Shown here: positions 1 through 8,176 of the stretch, in pieces
Position numbering within the stretch: position 1 is the first letter of the stretch
How the letters are laid out: every line of letters starts with the position of its first letter
Assembly: GCF_001051235.1 (NCBI RefSeq)
Contig: NZ_CBTJ020000111.1
Location: 54,837 to 118,836, forward strand
Reading direction: 5' to 3'
DNA length: 64,000 bases
From: Candidatus Competibacter denitrificans Run_A_D11
GTDB taxonomy: Bacteria; Pseudomonadota; Gammaproteobacteria; Competibacterales; Competibacteraceae
Made by a program: the position numbers and the translations under genes
Notes under the pieces: generated by a model
Database searches by the model: none
Seen by the model: only the letters and a program-made list of their open reading frames with translations
What the model was told of the DNA's origin: nothing

Positions 1-558
1 CTCGATAACGTCAAACACCTGGCGGAAAAACATTTCTGCGCGATTGCCGCCTGTAACCTGCCGGATCAAACCGTCGTCGGTGGCCGGGGAGAGGACCTGG
101 ATCGGCTGACCGAAGACGCCCACGGCCATTTTCCGAAGAAGCGGCCCACTCGCCTCAAAACGGAAGGGGCATTCCATACCTTTTATATGATCGCCGCCGC
201 CTTACACTTCCGCCCGGTGCTGGATGCTGCCGCGATGGCTGAACCCACAGTTCGCGTTCTTTCCAATTACAGTGGTGTGGCTCACGACCCCGATCCTGCC
301 GCCATCAAAACTCGACTGTTCTTTCAACTGTTTCATCCGGTCAATTGGATCGGCAATTTGGAAACCGCTTTCCATAACGAACTGACGGCCATCGTCGAAT
401 TTGGCGGTGGCTTGGGCAGTGGTCCGGTGCCCGCCGACAAGCGCCCCAATTTGGAAAGCATGATCAAGAAAGCGCAACGTGGTTCCGATTACAGCATTCA
501 CTATCACGCGGCCATCAACAGTCAAACGCTACGGGAAACAGCGCAGGTGCTGCGATGA
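1..558 (+). CDS. FabD-like malonyl/acyl transferase, C-terminal part (cut by window edge)
   Basis: The reading frame is open from base 1, so the 5' end lies outside the window; 185 residues are visible. An AACNLPDQTVVGG stretch matches the substrate-cleft region of FabD-type acyltransferases, and GAFHT carries the catalytic histidine (family motif G-x-F-H-[ST]). A C-terminal VEFGGG segment is also typical. Such proteins move malonyl or other acyl groups from CoA to an acyl carrier protein; the exact acceptor cannot be read from this fragment. The next gene starts about 440 bases downstream, so an operon with the decarboxylase genes is not shown. The catalytic serine region is not visible. Confidence 0.7.
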   Translation, partial: LDNVKHLAEKHFCAIAACNLPDQTVVGGRGEDLDRLTEDAHGHFPKKRPTRLKTEGAFHTFYMIAAALHFRPVLDAAAMAEPTVRVLSNYSGVAHDPDPAAIKTRLFFQLFHPVNWIGNLETAFHNELTAIVEFGGGLGSGPVPADKRPNLESMIKKAQRGSDYSIHYHAAINSQTLRETAQVLR

Positions 559-994
559 TTAGATATCGGGCATTGCAAAACCAACGCACCCGGCTTGCTC
601 TCACCCAAGCGGCGATGAAGCGATCCCACCGCCGTTGCGATTTAATCCGCACCACTCCTGATCAGGTTTCCACCGTATCAGCTTTGTCGGTGGCCCAAGA
701 AGGGGAGGGAGAGCGGCACGACTCGCGCATAACCACGTCATCGCTAGCCTGATCAAGCCCGCTGCAACGATGGTTTCTCACTAATGGAGTGCGTTGGTAT
801 GTTGTCGTTGAAATCTCGCGTTTGGCCAGATTTCGACTAACCTTAACCCAACGTGCTGATCAAGATTTATCCCCAAGCCAATCCTGTATCTTCGAAGAGA
901 ATAAAAATTATCGGCCATAGACCCGATGCCGGCTGAAGAGAAGGTTTGTGACTATCAATTTACCATCCAACACGAACGCCAAGAGGTAAGGTTT
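559..994. other. Gene-poor interval upstream of the decarboxylase operon
   Basis: This 436-base stretch separates the acyltransferase from mmdA. A 65-codon frame beginning in the stop codon of the acyltransferase is present, but its composition looks random and I see no family signature. The last 70 bases are AT-richer (around AGAATAAAAATTAT) and could hold the promoter of the decarboxylase operon. I see no convincing terminator or riboswitch. Confidence 0.4.
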
Positions 995-2554
995 ATGCTC
1001 TCCGAGAAGCAACTGGACATTCTACGGGAACGTCGCGCCAAGGTTTTGGCGGGTGGCGGTGAGGACAAAATCAAGGAACGCCACGAAAAAGGCTTGTTGG
1101 GCGCCCGTGAGCGACTGATGATGCTGTTTCAGGAAGGCACCTTCCAGGAAATCGCCACCCACGCCAAGCACGCCGGTAAACATTTCGGCCTGGCGGATAA
1201 GGAACTGCCCTCCGATGGCGTGATCGTCGGCACCGGTTTTGTCGACGGTCGTCAGGTTGCTGCCTTCAGTCAGGATTTCACCGTGATGGGCGGCACGCTG
1301 GGCAAGATGCACGCCAAGAAAATCGTGCAATCCATGCAAATGGCGCTGAAGACCGGGACGCCGGTCGTTGCCTTCAAGGATTCCGCAGGCGCGCGCATTC
1401 AGGAAGCGGTCGATGCGCTGTCCGGTTACGGCGAGGTGTTCTACAACAACGTGCTGCTATCGGGCGTGGTGCCGCAAATCGCCATTATCGCCGGGCCGTG
1501 CGCGGGCGGGGCGTCGTATTCACCGGCGCTGATGGACTACATCATCATGACCCGGCACAACGCTTACATGTTCATCACCGGCCCGGAAGTCATCAAGGCC
1601 GTCACGGGCCGCACCACCAGTCTGGATGAAGTCGGCAGCGCCGAGATGCACGCTACGGTCAGCGGCAATGTCCATTTCATCGCCGAAGACGACCGCCACG
1701 CCATTCAGATCGCCAAGACCCTGTTGAGCTATCTGCCGTCCAATAACACCGAAGACCCGCCGCATCGGCCCTATCCCGATCTCGATCTGTCGCCCGATGA
1801 AGGCATCAATGAGCTGATTCCAGAAACCTCGGCCGAGCCGATGGATGTCAAGCAGATCATTCACCGGCTGGTCGATGGCGGTCACTTCCTGGAAGTCCAC
1901 GCCAGTTGGGCGGGCAATATCGTGGTCGGCTTCGCCCGGATTCAAGGCATTGTAGTGGGGATACTGGCCAATCAATCGCTGGTGCGAGCCGGAGCGATGG
2001 ATATTGACGCCTCCGATAAAGGCTCCCGTTTCATCCGCTTCTGCAATGCTTTTAACATTCCCATCGTGACGCTGGTGGATGTGCCCGGCTTTCTGCCCGG
2101 CATCGAGCAGGAACGCGGCGGCATCATCCGCCACGGCGCGAAGATGCTGTATACCTACGCATCCGCTACGGTGCCGAAAATCACTATCATCTTGCGCAAG
2201 GCTTACGGCGGTTCGTATCTCGCCATGTGTGCGCAAGAAATGGGCGCGGATGCGGTTTACGCCTGGCCGACTGCGGAAATTGCGGTGATGGGCGCGGAAG
2301 GGGCGGTCGGTATTCTGTATCGCAGTGAACTGAAAGACATCAAGGACGCCAAGGAACGCAAGGCCAAGACCAAGGAATTGGTGGAGGAATACCGCACCAA
2401 GTTCGCCTCGCCCTACATGTCCGCCTCACGCGGCTACATCACCGACGTGATCGAACCCGCCGATACCCGCGCCACTATTGCCCTGGAATTGCGCAAGCTG
2501 CTGAACAAGCGCGAATTGCGCCCGGCCAAGAAGCATGGCTGTATCCCGCTGTAA
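995..2554 (+). CDS. mmdA: Na+-pumping methylmalonyl-CoA decarboxylase, carboxyltransferase (alpha) subunit
   Basis: A 519-residue acyl-CoA carboxyltransferase of the propionyl-CoA carboxylase beta / MmdA type. It moves the carboxyl group of the acyl-CoA to biotin on the carrier subunit. The two crotonase-like halves are visible: the first has DSAGARIQE and a GPCAGGASYSPA oxyanion-hole region, the second has VDVPGFLPG and RKAYGGSYLAM. The start at 995 is chosen because AGAGGTAAGG lies 5-8 bases upstream and the protein then begins MLSEKQLDIL, as in the family; the frame stays open upstream to 926. The following three genes are the partner subunits, which sets this apart from a plain propionyl-CoA carboxylase. 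Methylmalonyl-CoA as substrate is inferred from the mutase and epimerase genes in the same window; glutaconyl-CoA is not excluded. Confidence 0.9.
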   Translation: MLSEKQLDILRERRAKVLAGGGEDKIKERHEKGLLGARERLMMLFQEGTFQEIATHAKHAGKHFGLADKELPSDGVIVGTGFVDGRQVAAFSQDFTVMGGTLGKMHAKKIVQSMQMALKTGTPVVAFKDSAGARIQEAVDALSGYGEVFYNNVLLSGVVPQIAIIAGPCAGGASYSPALMDYIIMTRHNAYMFITGPEVIKAVTGRTTSLDEVGSAEMHATVSGNVHFIAEDDRHAIQIAKTLLSYLPSNNTEDPPHRPYPDLDLSPDEGINELIPETSAEPMDVKQIIHRLVDGGHFLEVHASWAGNIVVGFARIQGIVVGILANQSLVRAGAMDIDASDKGSRFIRFCNAFNIPIVTLVDVPGFLPGIEQERGGIIRHGAKMLYTYASATVPKITIILRKAYGGSYLAMCAQEMGADAVYAWPTAEIAVMGAEGAVGILYRSELKDIKDAKERKAKTKELVEEYRTKFASPYMSASRGYITDVIEPADTRATIALELRKLLNKRELRPAKKHGCIPL

Positions 2555-2590
2555 GCGCTGCGCGACCTTCAACCCAACGGAACTGCACGT

Positions 2591-2941
2591 ATGAAGACTT
2601 ACACCACTTGGGACGCCATCGGCGACATGTTCATCATCTACGGCATCGTGATTGTGATCTCGATGCTGGTAGCCACCATCATTCGCGGCATCGTGATCGT
2701 GCTGTCGCGGCGAGCGGGCGAGGCCGAAGCCAAAGCCCCCGCCAAACCGGCCACTGTCGGGGCAAGACCGGCGGTCGTCGGCATCCCGCAAGAGCATATC
2801 GCTGCCATCAGCGCCGCTGTGGCCATGATGATGGGCGCACACCGCATCGTTCGCATCGAGATGGCCCATCACGGTTTTGGCTGGACCTCCGAAGCGCGGG
2901 CCGCCCATCACACCTCGCATCTGCCGCGCGGACCCCATTGA
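2591..2941 (+). CDS. mmdD: OadG/MmdD-like small membrane subunit of the decarboxylase
   Basis: A 116-residue protein with one N-terminal membrane helix (roughly residues 10-38, FIIYGIVIVISMLVATI), then an Ala/Pro-rich linker and a short conserved tail. Size, topology and position between the carboxyltransferase and the biotin carrier match the gamma/delta subunit (OadG family) of sodium-pump decarboxylases, which anchors the complex to the membrane. The linker resembles that of the neighbouring carrier protein. A His-rich tail (AHHGFGW, AAHHTSHLP) is visible; metal binding there is known for OadG but is only inferred here. It starts 36 bases after mmdA. Confidence 0.8.
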   Translation: MKTYTTWDAIGDMFIIYGIVIVISMLVATIIRGIVIVLSRRAGEAEAKAPAKPATVGARPAVVGIPQEHIAAISAAVAMMMGAHRIVRIEMAHHGFGWTSEARAAHHTSHLPRGPH

Positions 2942-2995
2942 ATATTGAATATTGACATCCCTATCCATTCCACCTTTTGACGAGAGAAACACACC

Positions 2996-3400
2996 ATGGA
3001 GAAGAAATTCCGTATCACTGTCGAGGGCAAGCAGTACATCGTGGCGGTCGAGGATATTTCCACCGATGACTCCCAAAACCTGTATCCGACACCGGGCAGT
3101 ATGAATGTAGCAGCCGCCATTGCCACCCCGGTAGCCCCCGCCACGCCCGCCGCCATTTCCGCCCCTGCCGCGCCTGCCGCCGCCGGTGCGGGTGATGAAG
3201 TCGCGCCGCTCGGTGGCGTGGTGCAGGAAATCCACGTCAGCGTTGGCCAGGTCGTCAACGAAGGTGACAAGCTGGTGTCTCTGGAAGCCATGAAGATGGT
3301 CACACCGGTCATGGCCAAACGCGGCGGCACCGTGAGTAGCATCGCGGTCAAAGCGGGTGATCCCGTGGATGCCGGACAGGTGTTGCTGACTATCGGCTAA
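2996..3400 (+). CDS. mmdC: Biotin carrier subunit of the decarboxylase (biotin/lipoyl domain)
   Basis: A 134-residue protein: an N-terminal beta-rich segment (1-30), an Ala/Pro linker (about 38-66), then a biotinyl domain. The EAMKM motif places the biotinylated lysine at residue 100, about 35 residues from the C-terminus, as in all biotin carriers. It carries CO2 from the carboxyltransferase to the membrane beta subunit. A GAGAGAAA purine stretch lies 9-16 bases before the ATG. A short direct repeat, AATATTGAATATTG, lies just upstream near 2940. Confidence 0.92.
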   Translation: MEKKFRITVEGKQYIVAVEDISTDDSQNLYPTPGSMNVAAAIATPVAPATPAAISAPAAPAAAGAGDEVAPLGGVVQEIHVSVGQVVNEGDKLVSLEAMKMVTPVMAKRGGTVSSIAVKAGDPVDAGQVLLTIG

Positions 3401-3416
3401 CGCGGGAGTATTCCCT

Positions 3417-4694
3417 ATGCAATCCCTGAACTTTCTTGACCTGTTCCAGGGAATCAACACGCTTGTTCATGAGTTCTCTGCCGATCCCAAACTGGCTTTC
3501 GGTCGCGTGTTTTTGATTCTTCTGGGATTTTTGTTGTTTTATCTGGGCCGTAAGGGCGTATTGGAAGCCCTGTTGATGATCCCGATGGGCCTGGGCATGG
3601 CGACCGTGAATGCGGGCGTGATGTTCTTCTACAACATGGACCCGGCCAGCGGCATGACCTTCGAGGCGCTCAAGGCCGCCGGTCAGGCGATTCCCACGCA
3701 AGTGGCGGGCACCCTACACGTCGCGCCGCTGGCGCAGGACACTAATGCGCTAATGAACATCTTGCAGATCGACTGGCTCCAGCCGATCTACACCTTCATG
3801 TTCAGTAATGGCCTGATCGCCTGCTTTGTGTTCATGGGTATCGGCACGCTACTAGATGTGGGCTTTGTGATGGCGCGGCCTTATCAAAGCATGATCATAG
3901 CTTTGTTTGCCGAGCTGGGTACTGCGCTCACCTATCCGATTGCGGTGGCAATGGGATTGAATGCTGGAGAATCGGCATCGGTTGCCATCATCGGTGGCGC
4001 GGATGGCCCGATGGTGCTGTTTACTTCGCTGATGCTGGCCAAACCGCTGTTCGTACCGATCACGGTGGTGGCTTATCTCTATCTTGGCCTGGCTTACGGG
4101 GGTTATCCCTATCTCATCAAGCTGATGGTGCCTGAACATCTGCGGGCGCTGCCGATGCCAATGGAGAAAACCCGCGCCATCACCTCCAATGAAAAGCTGG
4201 TGTTTGCGGTGATTGCCTGTGTGTTGCTCAGCTTGCTGTTCCCGGTGGCTTCACCCTTGCTTCTCTCGCTGTTTCTGGGTGTGGTCGTCCGTGAAAGTGA
4301 TTTACCCAATTTCTATGAGCTGTTCTCCAACACGGTGCTCTATGGTTCGACCTTCTTCCTGGGATTGTTGTTAGGCATCCTGTGCGAGGCAGGCACCATC
4401 CTGAATCCGGTGGTGTTGAAGCTGCTGATTCTGGGCATGTTGTCGCTGCTGATTTCCGGTATCGGCGGACTGCTGGGCGGCTATGTGCTGTATTACTGGT
4501 CGGGCAAGAAATACAACCCGGTCATCGGTATTGCTGGCGTCAGTTGCGTACCGACGACCGCCAAGGTCGCGCAGAAGTCGGTAGCGCCGGGCGTGATCGT
4601 CCTGCCCCACGCGCTGGGCGCCAACATCAGCGGCGTCATCACCACTGCGATTTTTGCGGCAGTATACGTGGCGCTGCTCCTGCCAAAAGGTTAG
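3417..4694 (+). CDS. mmdB: Carboxybiotin decarboxylase, Na+-translocating beta subunit
   Basis: A 425-residue, strongly hydrophobic protein of the OadB/MmdB/GcdB family. It decarboxylates carboxybiotin and couples this to Na+ export. The diagnostic GGADGP motif is at residues 193-198, with the essential aspartate at 196, and a C-terminal GISGVSC/VPTTAKVAQK-type segment (here GIAGVSCVPTTAKVAQ) is present. Length is normal for the family. It starts 16 bases after the biotin carrier gene, so the four subunits form one operon, and a terminator-like hairpin follows the stop codon. Confidence 0.93.
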   Translation: MQSLNFLDLFQGINTLVHEFSADPKLAFGRVFLILLGFLLFYLGRKGVLEALLMIPMGLGMATVNAGVMFFYNMDPASGMTFEALKAAGQAIPTQVAGTLHVAPLAQDTNALMNILQIDWLQPIYTFMFSNGLIACFVFMGIGTLLDVGFVMARPYQSMIIALFAELGTALTYPIAVAMGLNAGESASVAIIGGADGPMVLFTSLMLAKPLFVPITVVAYLYLGLAYGGYPYLIKLMVPEHLRALPMPMEKTRAITSNEKLVFAVIACVLLSLLFPVASPLLLSLFLGVVVRESDLPNFYELFSNTVLYGSTFFLGLLLGILCEAGTILNPVVLKLLILGMLSLLISGIGGLLGGYVLYYWSGKKYNPVIGIAGVSCVPTTAKVAQKSVAPGVIVLPHALGANISGVITTAIFAAVYVALLLPKG

Positions 4695-4701
4695 TTTTAA
4701 C

Positions 4702-4735
4702 CCGGCGGGCTGCGGGATTGCGGCCTGCCGGTTTC
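4702..4735 (+). terminator. Hairpin after mmdB
   Basis: CCGGCGGGC (4702-4710) pairs with GCCTGCCGG (4723-4731) with one G-T pair, followed by TTTCT. It lies between the mmdB stop and the next start and would end or weaken transcription of the decarboxylase operon. The T tract is short, so read-through is likely. Confidence 0.55.
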
Positions 4736-4749
4736 TGACTCTTTCCCGC

Positions 4750-5532
4750 ATGGAACTCTTCATCATCGGGGTCGTAGCGCTACTGGCATCGACCCTCACC
4801 TTGTTTTCCGGGTTCGGGTTGGGTACGGTGCTGACACCGGTGTTCGTGCTGTTTTTCCCGGTGCCGCTGGCCGTTGCCGCCACCGCTATCGTCCATTTTG
4901 CCAACAATCTGTTTAAATTCGCCCTGCTGGCGAAGCAGGCCGACTGGACCGTCGTCATCCGTTTTGGGATACCGGCGGCGGTTGCGGCGCTGGTCGGCGC
5001 GCTGCTGCTCGACCGCTTCGACCGGTTGCCGCCGCTACTGGTTTATCAGTGGGGCGCTAGCAGCCATGAAATCACCGTCCTCAAAATGCTCATGGGCCTG
5101 CTGATGATCGGTTTCGCCTTGCTGGAACTGTGGCCACGCTTTCAAGCTCTGGCATTTCCGGCGCGTTATCTGCCGCTCGGTGGGGTGTTATCGGGTTTCT
5201 TCGGCGGCTTGTCCGGCAATCAAGGCCCGTTTCGCGCGGCCTTTCTGATCAAGCTGGGTTTATCGAAAGAAGCCTTCGTGGCAACCGGCGTTGTGCTGGC
5301 GATCATCGTCGATATTACGCGGCTGCTGGTCTACGGCAGCGGCTTCCTGGCCGATCACTTCAGCCGGTCACAGGAGCTGGTTTTGCCGGTCGCGGTAGGT
5401 ACGCTGTGCGCGTTTGCGGGGGTGATGATTGGAACGCGCCTGCTGAAAAAGATCACGCTGCGCACCGTGCAACGGGTGGTGGCGGGAATGATGCTGTTGA
5501 TCGGCTTCGGCCTGATGACGGGTCTAGTCTGA
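4750..5532 (+). CDS. TauE/SafE family membrane permease
   Basis: A 260-residue membrane protein with about eight helices. Its N-terminus (LLASTLTLFSGFGLGTVLTP) and internal GGLSGNQGPFRAAFL segment are the two half-repeats of the TauE/SafE (DUF81) family, which exports sulfite, sulfonates or related organic anions. The start at 4750 (MELFIIGVV) is preferred because the upstream extension (from 4654) would run through the mmdB end and the hairpin. The substrate cannot be read from sequence; the neighbouring decarboxylase might suggest a carboxylic acid, but this is speculation. It converges with the next minus-strand gene, 28 bases apart. Confidence 0.8.
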   Translation: MELFIIGVVALLASTLTLFSGFGLGTVLTPVFVLFFPVPLAVAATAIVHFANNLFKFALLAKQADWTVVIRFGIPAAVAALVGALLLDRFDRLPPLLVYQWGASSHEITVLKMLMGLLMIGFALLELWPRFQALAFPARYLPLGGVLSGFFGGLSGNQGPFRAAFLIKLGLSKEAFVATGVVLAIIVDITRLLVYGSGFLADHFSRSQELVLPVAVGTLCAFAGVMIGTRLLKKITLRTVQRVVAGMMLLIGFGLMTGLV

Positions 5533-5560
5533 ACACAAGGCAGCGAGAAAGAGCATCTGC

Positions 5561-6865
5561 TCAAGCCGATTTTGCTTCGGCAGGCAACGATTGCAACAAG
5601 CGGTGATAAATTTGCCCCACACCCGCCAGATTGACGCCCAGCCAGGCGCCGGTCACCCCTAAAGCCAGCGCGGCGGGATAAGTAAAAATCGCCGGATCAA
5701 CGGCGGCCGCCAGCAGCAACAGGAATGCGGCCAGATAAGCCCAGCCCTGCCGCCGAATCGCTGCGTCCGGCAACAGGTGTTTCATGTTGGGAATCCTGGC
5801 CCGCCCCAAAAGCTGTGCCTGCAAATGAAACCAGGCCAGAAACGGCACGATCTTGCACAACATGCCGTTGATGACGGCGACCGCAAAGCCAAAAATCAGC
5901 AGAATGCCCAACAAGAGATCAGTCTGCGGCGCTTGCGCCCAGGTCGGAATCAGCCGCGATGACAGCCATAACAGCGCCGTCACCGCTAAACTCGCCATGC
6001 TGACTCGCCAGTAACTCAAGGTGGGATCGCCGATTTTGCGGCGGCGCTGCCCCAATAAGCGCCCGGTCGTTGCGGCAAAGACCGCCAAGCCAACGGCTAG
6101 CACCGTACCAGTTACCCTCATCGCTGTCGACCATTGCTCCACCCTACAGACCGACCACAGCGCCAGCCCCCCGCCTACCAATGCGGCAAAACCCCGGACG
6201 AACTGCGGCGGATACGGCGGGGTGATCTGGAACATGGGCACCACCTGATAGGCCACGCCCGCCACCAGCAACACCACCCAACCGATCAAGCCCCAGACAG
6301 CGTGCAAATCGGTTGCGATCACCACCGATACACGCCAACCCCAACCAAAAAAACCCGCCAACAACAACCCCAAACTGACTGTCACCAGTAACGCCAGCAA
6401 CGCCCAACGCATGGCGATGACGGTGCCGTTGGCGACCGGCGCCCGCCACAGCGCGACGTGGATAGCGAGCAACGCCACGCCGAACGCCACGCCTAACAAA
6501 CCGAACGCGATTTGGAAGCCAAAGGGGCTGCTGGCTAAAAACGCGAGCGCCAGCGCCAACGTCCCCAAGGTCAGCAGAATGTGAATCAACGCCGCGATCA
6601 GTCGCGGGCGCGGCACCACCACGCCGACCACCACCGGCAGCATCTGCATCAAAGCGCCCAGCATCACCTGGGCCATAAAACCGAGGGTCAGCAGATGGGT
6701 CAGCGCCAAGGTGGCGGGCAGCCAGCGGCTGGCGAAAATGCCCGGTCCCTGCCACAGCATCAACAGCGCCGCCAACACCAAAAACCAGGGCGCGGTCAGG
6801 AAAAAGCGCAGCGGTACGCTAAACGGCGGCGCTTGTTCGAGGGAGAGTCCGGCAGAGGGAATCAT
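5561..6865 (-). CDS. Polytopic membrane protein, NnrS/heme-copper-oxidase-like
   Basis: A 434-residue protein with about 12 membrane helices. Several helices carry histidines in positions that recall the subunit I fold (LTHLLTLGF, DLHAVWGLIGW, FLAWFHLQAQL). Proteins of this kind occur beside norCB and DUF2249 genes in other denitrifiers and are usually annotated as NnrS-like or as cytochrome-oxidase-subunit-I-like. A role in NO response or heme/metal handling follows from context only. It overlaps the DUF2249 gene by four bases (ATGA), is the last gene of a three-gene operon, and probably shares the FNR/DNR box at 7610. Confidence 0.6.
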   Translation of the reverse strand: MIPSAGLSLEQAPPFSVPLRFFLTAPWFLVLAALLMLWQGPGIFASRWLPATLALTHLLTLGFMAQVMLGALMQMLPVVVGVVVPRPRLIAALIHILLTLGTLALALAFLASSPFGFQIAFGLLGVAFGVALLAIHVALWRAPVANGTVIAMRWALLALLVTVSLGLLLAGFFGWGWRVSVVIATDLHAVWGLIGWVVLLVAGVAYQVVPMFQITPPYPPQFVRGFAALVGGGLALWSVCRVEQWSTAMRVTGTVLAVGLAVFAATTGRLLGQRRRKIGDPTLSYWRVSMASLAVTALLWLSSRLIPTWAQAPQTDLLLGILLIFGFAVAVINGMLCKIVPFLAWFHLQAQLLGRARIPNMKHLLPDAAIRRQGWAYLAAFLLLLAAAVDPAIFTYPAALALGVTGAWLGVNLAGVGQIYHRLLQSLPAEAKSA

Positions 6866-7089
6866 GGCCCGGAAATCAGAATTTCAAAGTTGCCATCGGC
6901 CAGCGCCGTGGTTTCGTACTGGTAGCGGTAGCGGCGCAAAATATCGTAGAGCGGGTAAGGCTGGCGATGGATCAGGAAACGGATGCGCTGGCCCGGTTGC
7001 AAGCCATCCAGTGCCGCCAACACCAATTCCATCGGCTCCGGCGGTTCCAATCCCCGCCCGTCCACCACCAGATCCGGCGGTGCGCTCAT
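6862..7089 (-). CDS. DUF2249 domain protein
   Basis: A 75-residue protein made of a single DUF2249 domain (VDGRGLEPPEPMELVLAAL, then GQRIRFLIHRQPYPLYDIL), a small SirA/TusA-like fold common in denitrification and NO-stress loci. Biochemical function is unknown. It overlaps both neighbours by four bases, so its translation is coupled to the hemerythrin gene before it and the membrane protein after it. Confidence 0.75.
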   Translation of the reverse strand: MSAPPDLVVDGRGLEPPEPMELVLAALDGLQPGQRIRFLIHRQPYPLYDILRRYRYQYETTALADGNFEILISGP

Positions 7090-7550
7090 GCGGGCGGATG
7101 GGCCGACACGGCTTGCATGGCCGCAATGACCGCTGCCGCATTGCTCGCTAAAAACCGATCACACATCGGGTAGAGAATCTGCTCCTCCTTGATGTTGTGC
7201 TGCTGCATCAGGATCAGCAGCGTCTCGGACTGACCCAGAAACTCATCCAGATCGCCCTGGCCGAGCGCGCCCTGCATCTCGGCCAGGGCTTCCCGCATTT
7301 GCTGGTGTTCCAGCCGCATCACCCGGGTCGGCCCCATCGTGTTGCCGGTGGTCTGCTCGAAGGTGGGGAAAAGTTCTTCTTCTTCCTTTTGGAAATGCCA
7401 CTCCATCGCGGCCTGGAACTGTTGGAACTCCCGCTGGCAGCGGGCGGTATCACCCGCCTGGGCCGCTTCTTCGACAACAGCAAAATTTTCATCGCAACAA
7501 CGGTGTTCGGCTGTGAGAAATTCAGCGATAGCCACGACGTTTTCCCCCAT
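7086..7550 (-). CDS. Hemerythrin-like HHE domain protein
   Basis: A 154-residue protein with the four-helix hemerythrin pattern: H in TAEHRCCDE, H and E in MEWHFQKEEEELFP, H in RLEHQQM, and H/E in QQHNIKEEQILYP. These residues can hold a di-iron centre. Similar proteins bind O2 or NO or repair iron centres after nitrosative stress. It is the first gene of the minus-strand trio, starting 60 bases from the FNR/DNR box shared with norC. An NO-protective role is inferred from this placement. Confidence 0.85.
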   Translation of the reverse strand: MGENVVAIAEFLTAEHRCCDENFAVVEEAAQAGDTARCQREFQQFQAAMEWHFQKEEEELFPTFEQTTGNTMGPTRVMRLEHQQMREALAEMQGALGQGDLDEFLGQSETLLILMQQHNIKEEQILYPMCDRFLASNAAAVIAAMQAVSAHPPA

Positions 7551-7609
7551 TCAATGCAAAAAATTCAAAAAATTAGCAACTATTTTGTAAGTTCCGAGAC
7601 CCCGGTTCC

Positions 7610-7623
7610 TTGATCTTCATCAA
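7610..7623. promoter_or_regulatory. FNR/DNR box between hemerythrin operon and norC
   Basis: TTGATCTTCATCAA is a perfect TTGAT-N4-ATCAA palindrome, the consensus site for FNR/DNR/NNR regulators. It lies 60 bases from the hemerythrin start on the minus strand and 97 bases from the norC start. It could serve both divergent promoters. The DNR-type gene at 33.6 kb is the likely binder. Confidence 0.85.
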
Positions 7624-7719
7624 GGAAGAACAGTTCCGTTTTCCAGAGAATGGCGACTGTTTCCGCCCGTTCGCGGTGAGCGCGGGCGGTTTGCATCATC
7701 GCCGGATCACGAGGTGCTC

Positions 7720-8145
7720 ATGAGCCAATTTTTCACCAAATCGATGGCGCGCAATATCTTCTACGGCGGCACGCTGTTTTCGGTGCTACTGTTTCTCGCG
7801 CTCACTTTTCACACTACCTGGAAAGTCCCACAACGGTCCAACGCCGCCAACCTGACCGAACAGGTCGCGCGCGGTAAGCATTTGTGGGAAACCCGCAATT
7901 GCATCGGCTGCCATACCTTGCTGGGCGAGGGCGCTTACTTCGCGCCGGAATTGGGCAACGTCTACAAACGCCGGGGCGATGCCTTCATCAAAGTCTGGAT
8001 CAAAGCCCAACCGACCAAGGTGCCAGGCCGTCGCCAGATGCCGCAATTCAACTTCACCGACGCCCAACTGGACGATCTGGTGGCGTTTCTGAAATGGACT
8101 TCAGAAATCAATACCGAAAACTGGCCGCCAAACGTCGAAGGTTGA
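7720..8145 (+). CDS. norC: Nitric oxide reductase, cytochrome c subunit
   Basis: A 141-residue protein with one N-terminal membrane helix (about 13-32) followed by a periplasmic c-type cytochrome domain. The heme motif CIGCH is at residues 61-65, with QMPQF supplying the probable methionine ligand. It passes electrons to NorB. The ATG at 7720 is preferred to the in-frame GTG at 7714 because the GAGG at 7711-7714 then acts as the ribosome binding site. It is followed 31 bases later by norB. Confidence 0.95.
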   Translation: MSQFFTKSMARNIFYGGTLFSVLLFLALTFHTTWKVPQRSNAANLTEQVARGKHLWETRNCIGCHTLLGEGAYFAPELGNVYKRRGDAFIKVWIKAQPTKVPGRRQMPQFNFTDAQLDDLVAFLKWTSEINTENWPPNVEG

Positions 8146-8176
8146 ACCTCGGCTCACCACAGAGGAAAAAATCATC

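Noticed and set aside
555..752. A 65-codon plus-strand frame starting in the stop of the FabD-like gene
   Set aside because: The composition is random-looking, there is no Shine-Dalgarno and no family signature; the overlap alone is weak support.
1520..2236. A 238-codon minus-strand frame inside mmdA
   Set aside because: It is the high-GC antisense shadow of a clear carboxyltransferase gene and has no recognised motif.
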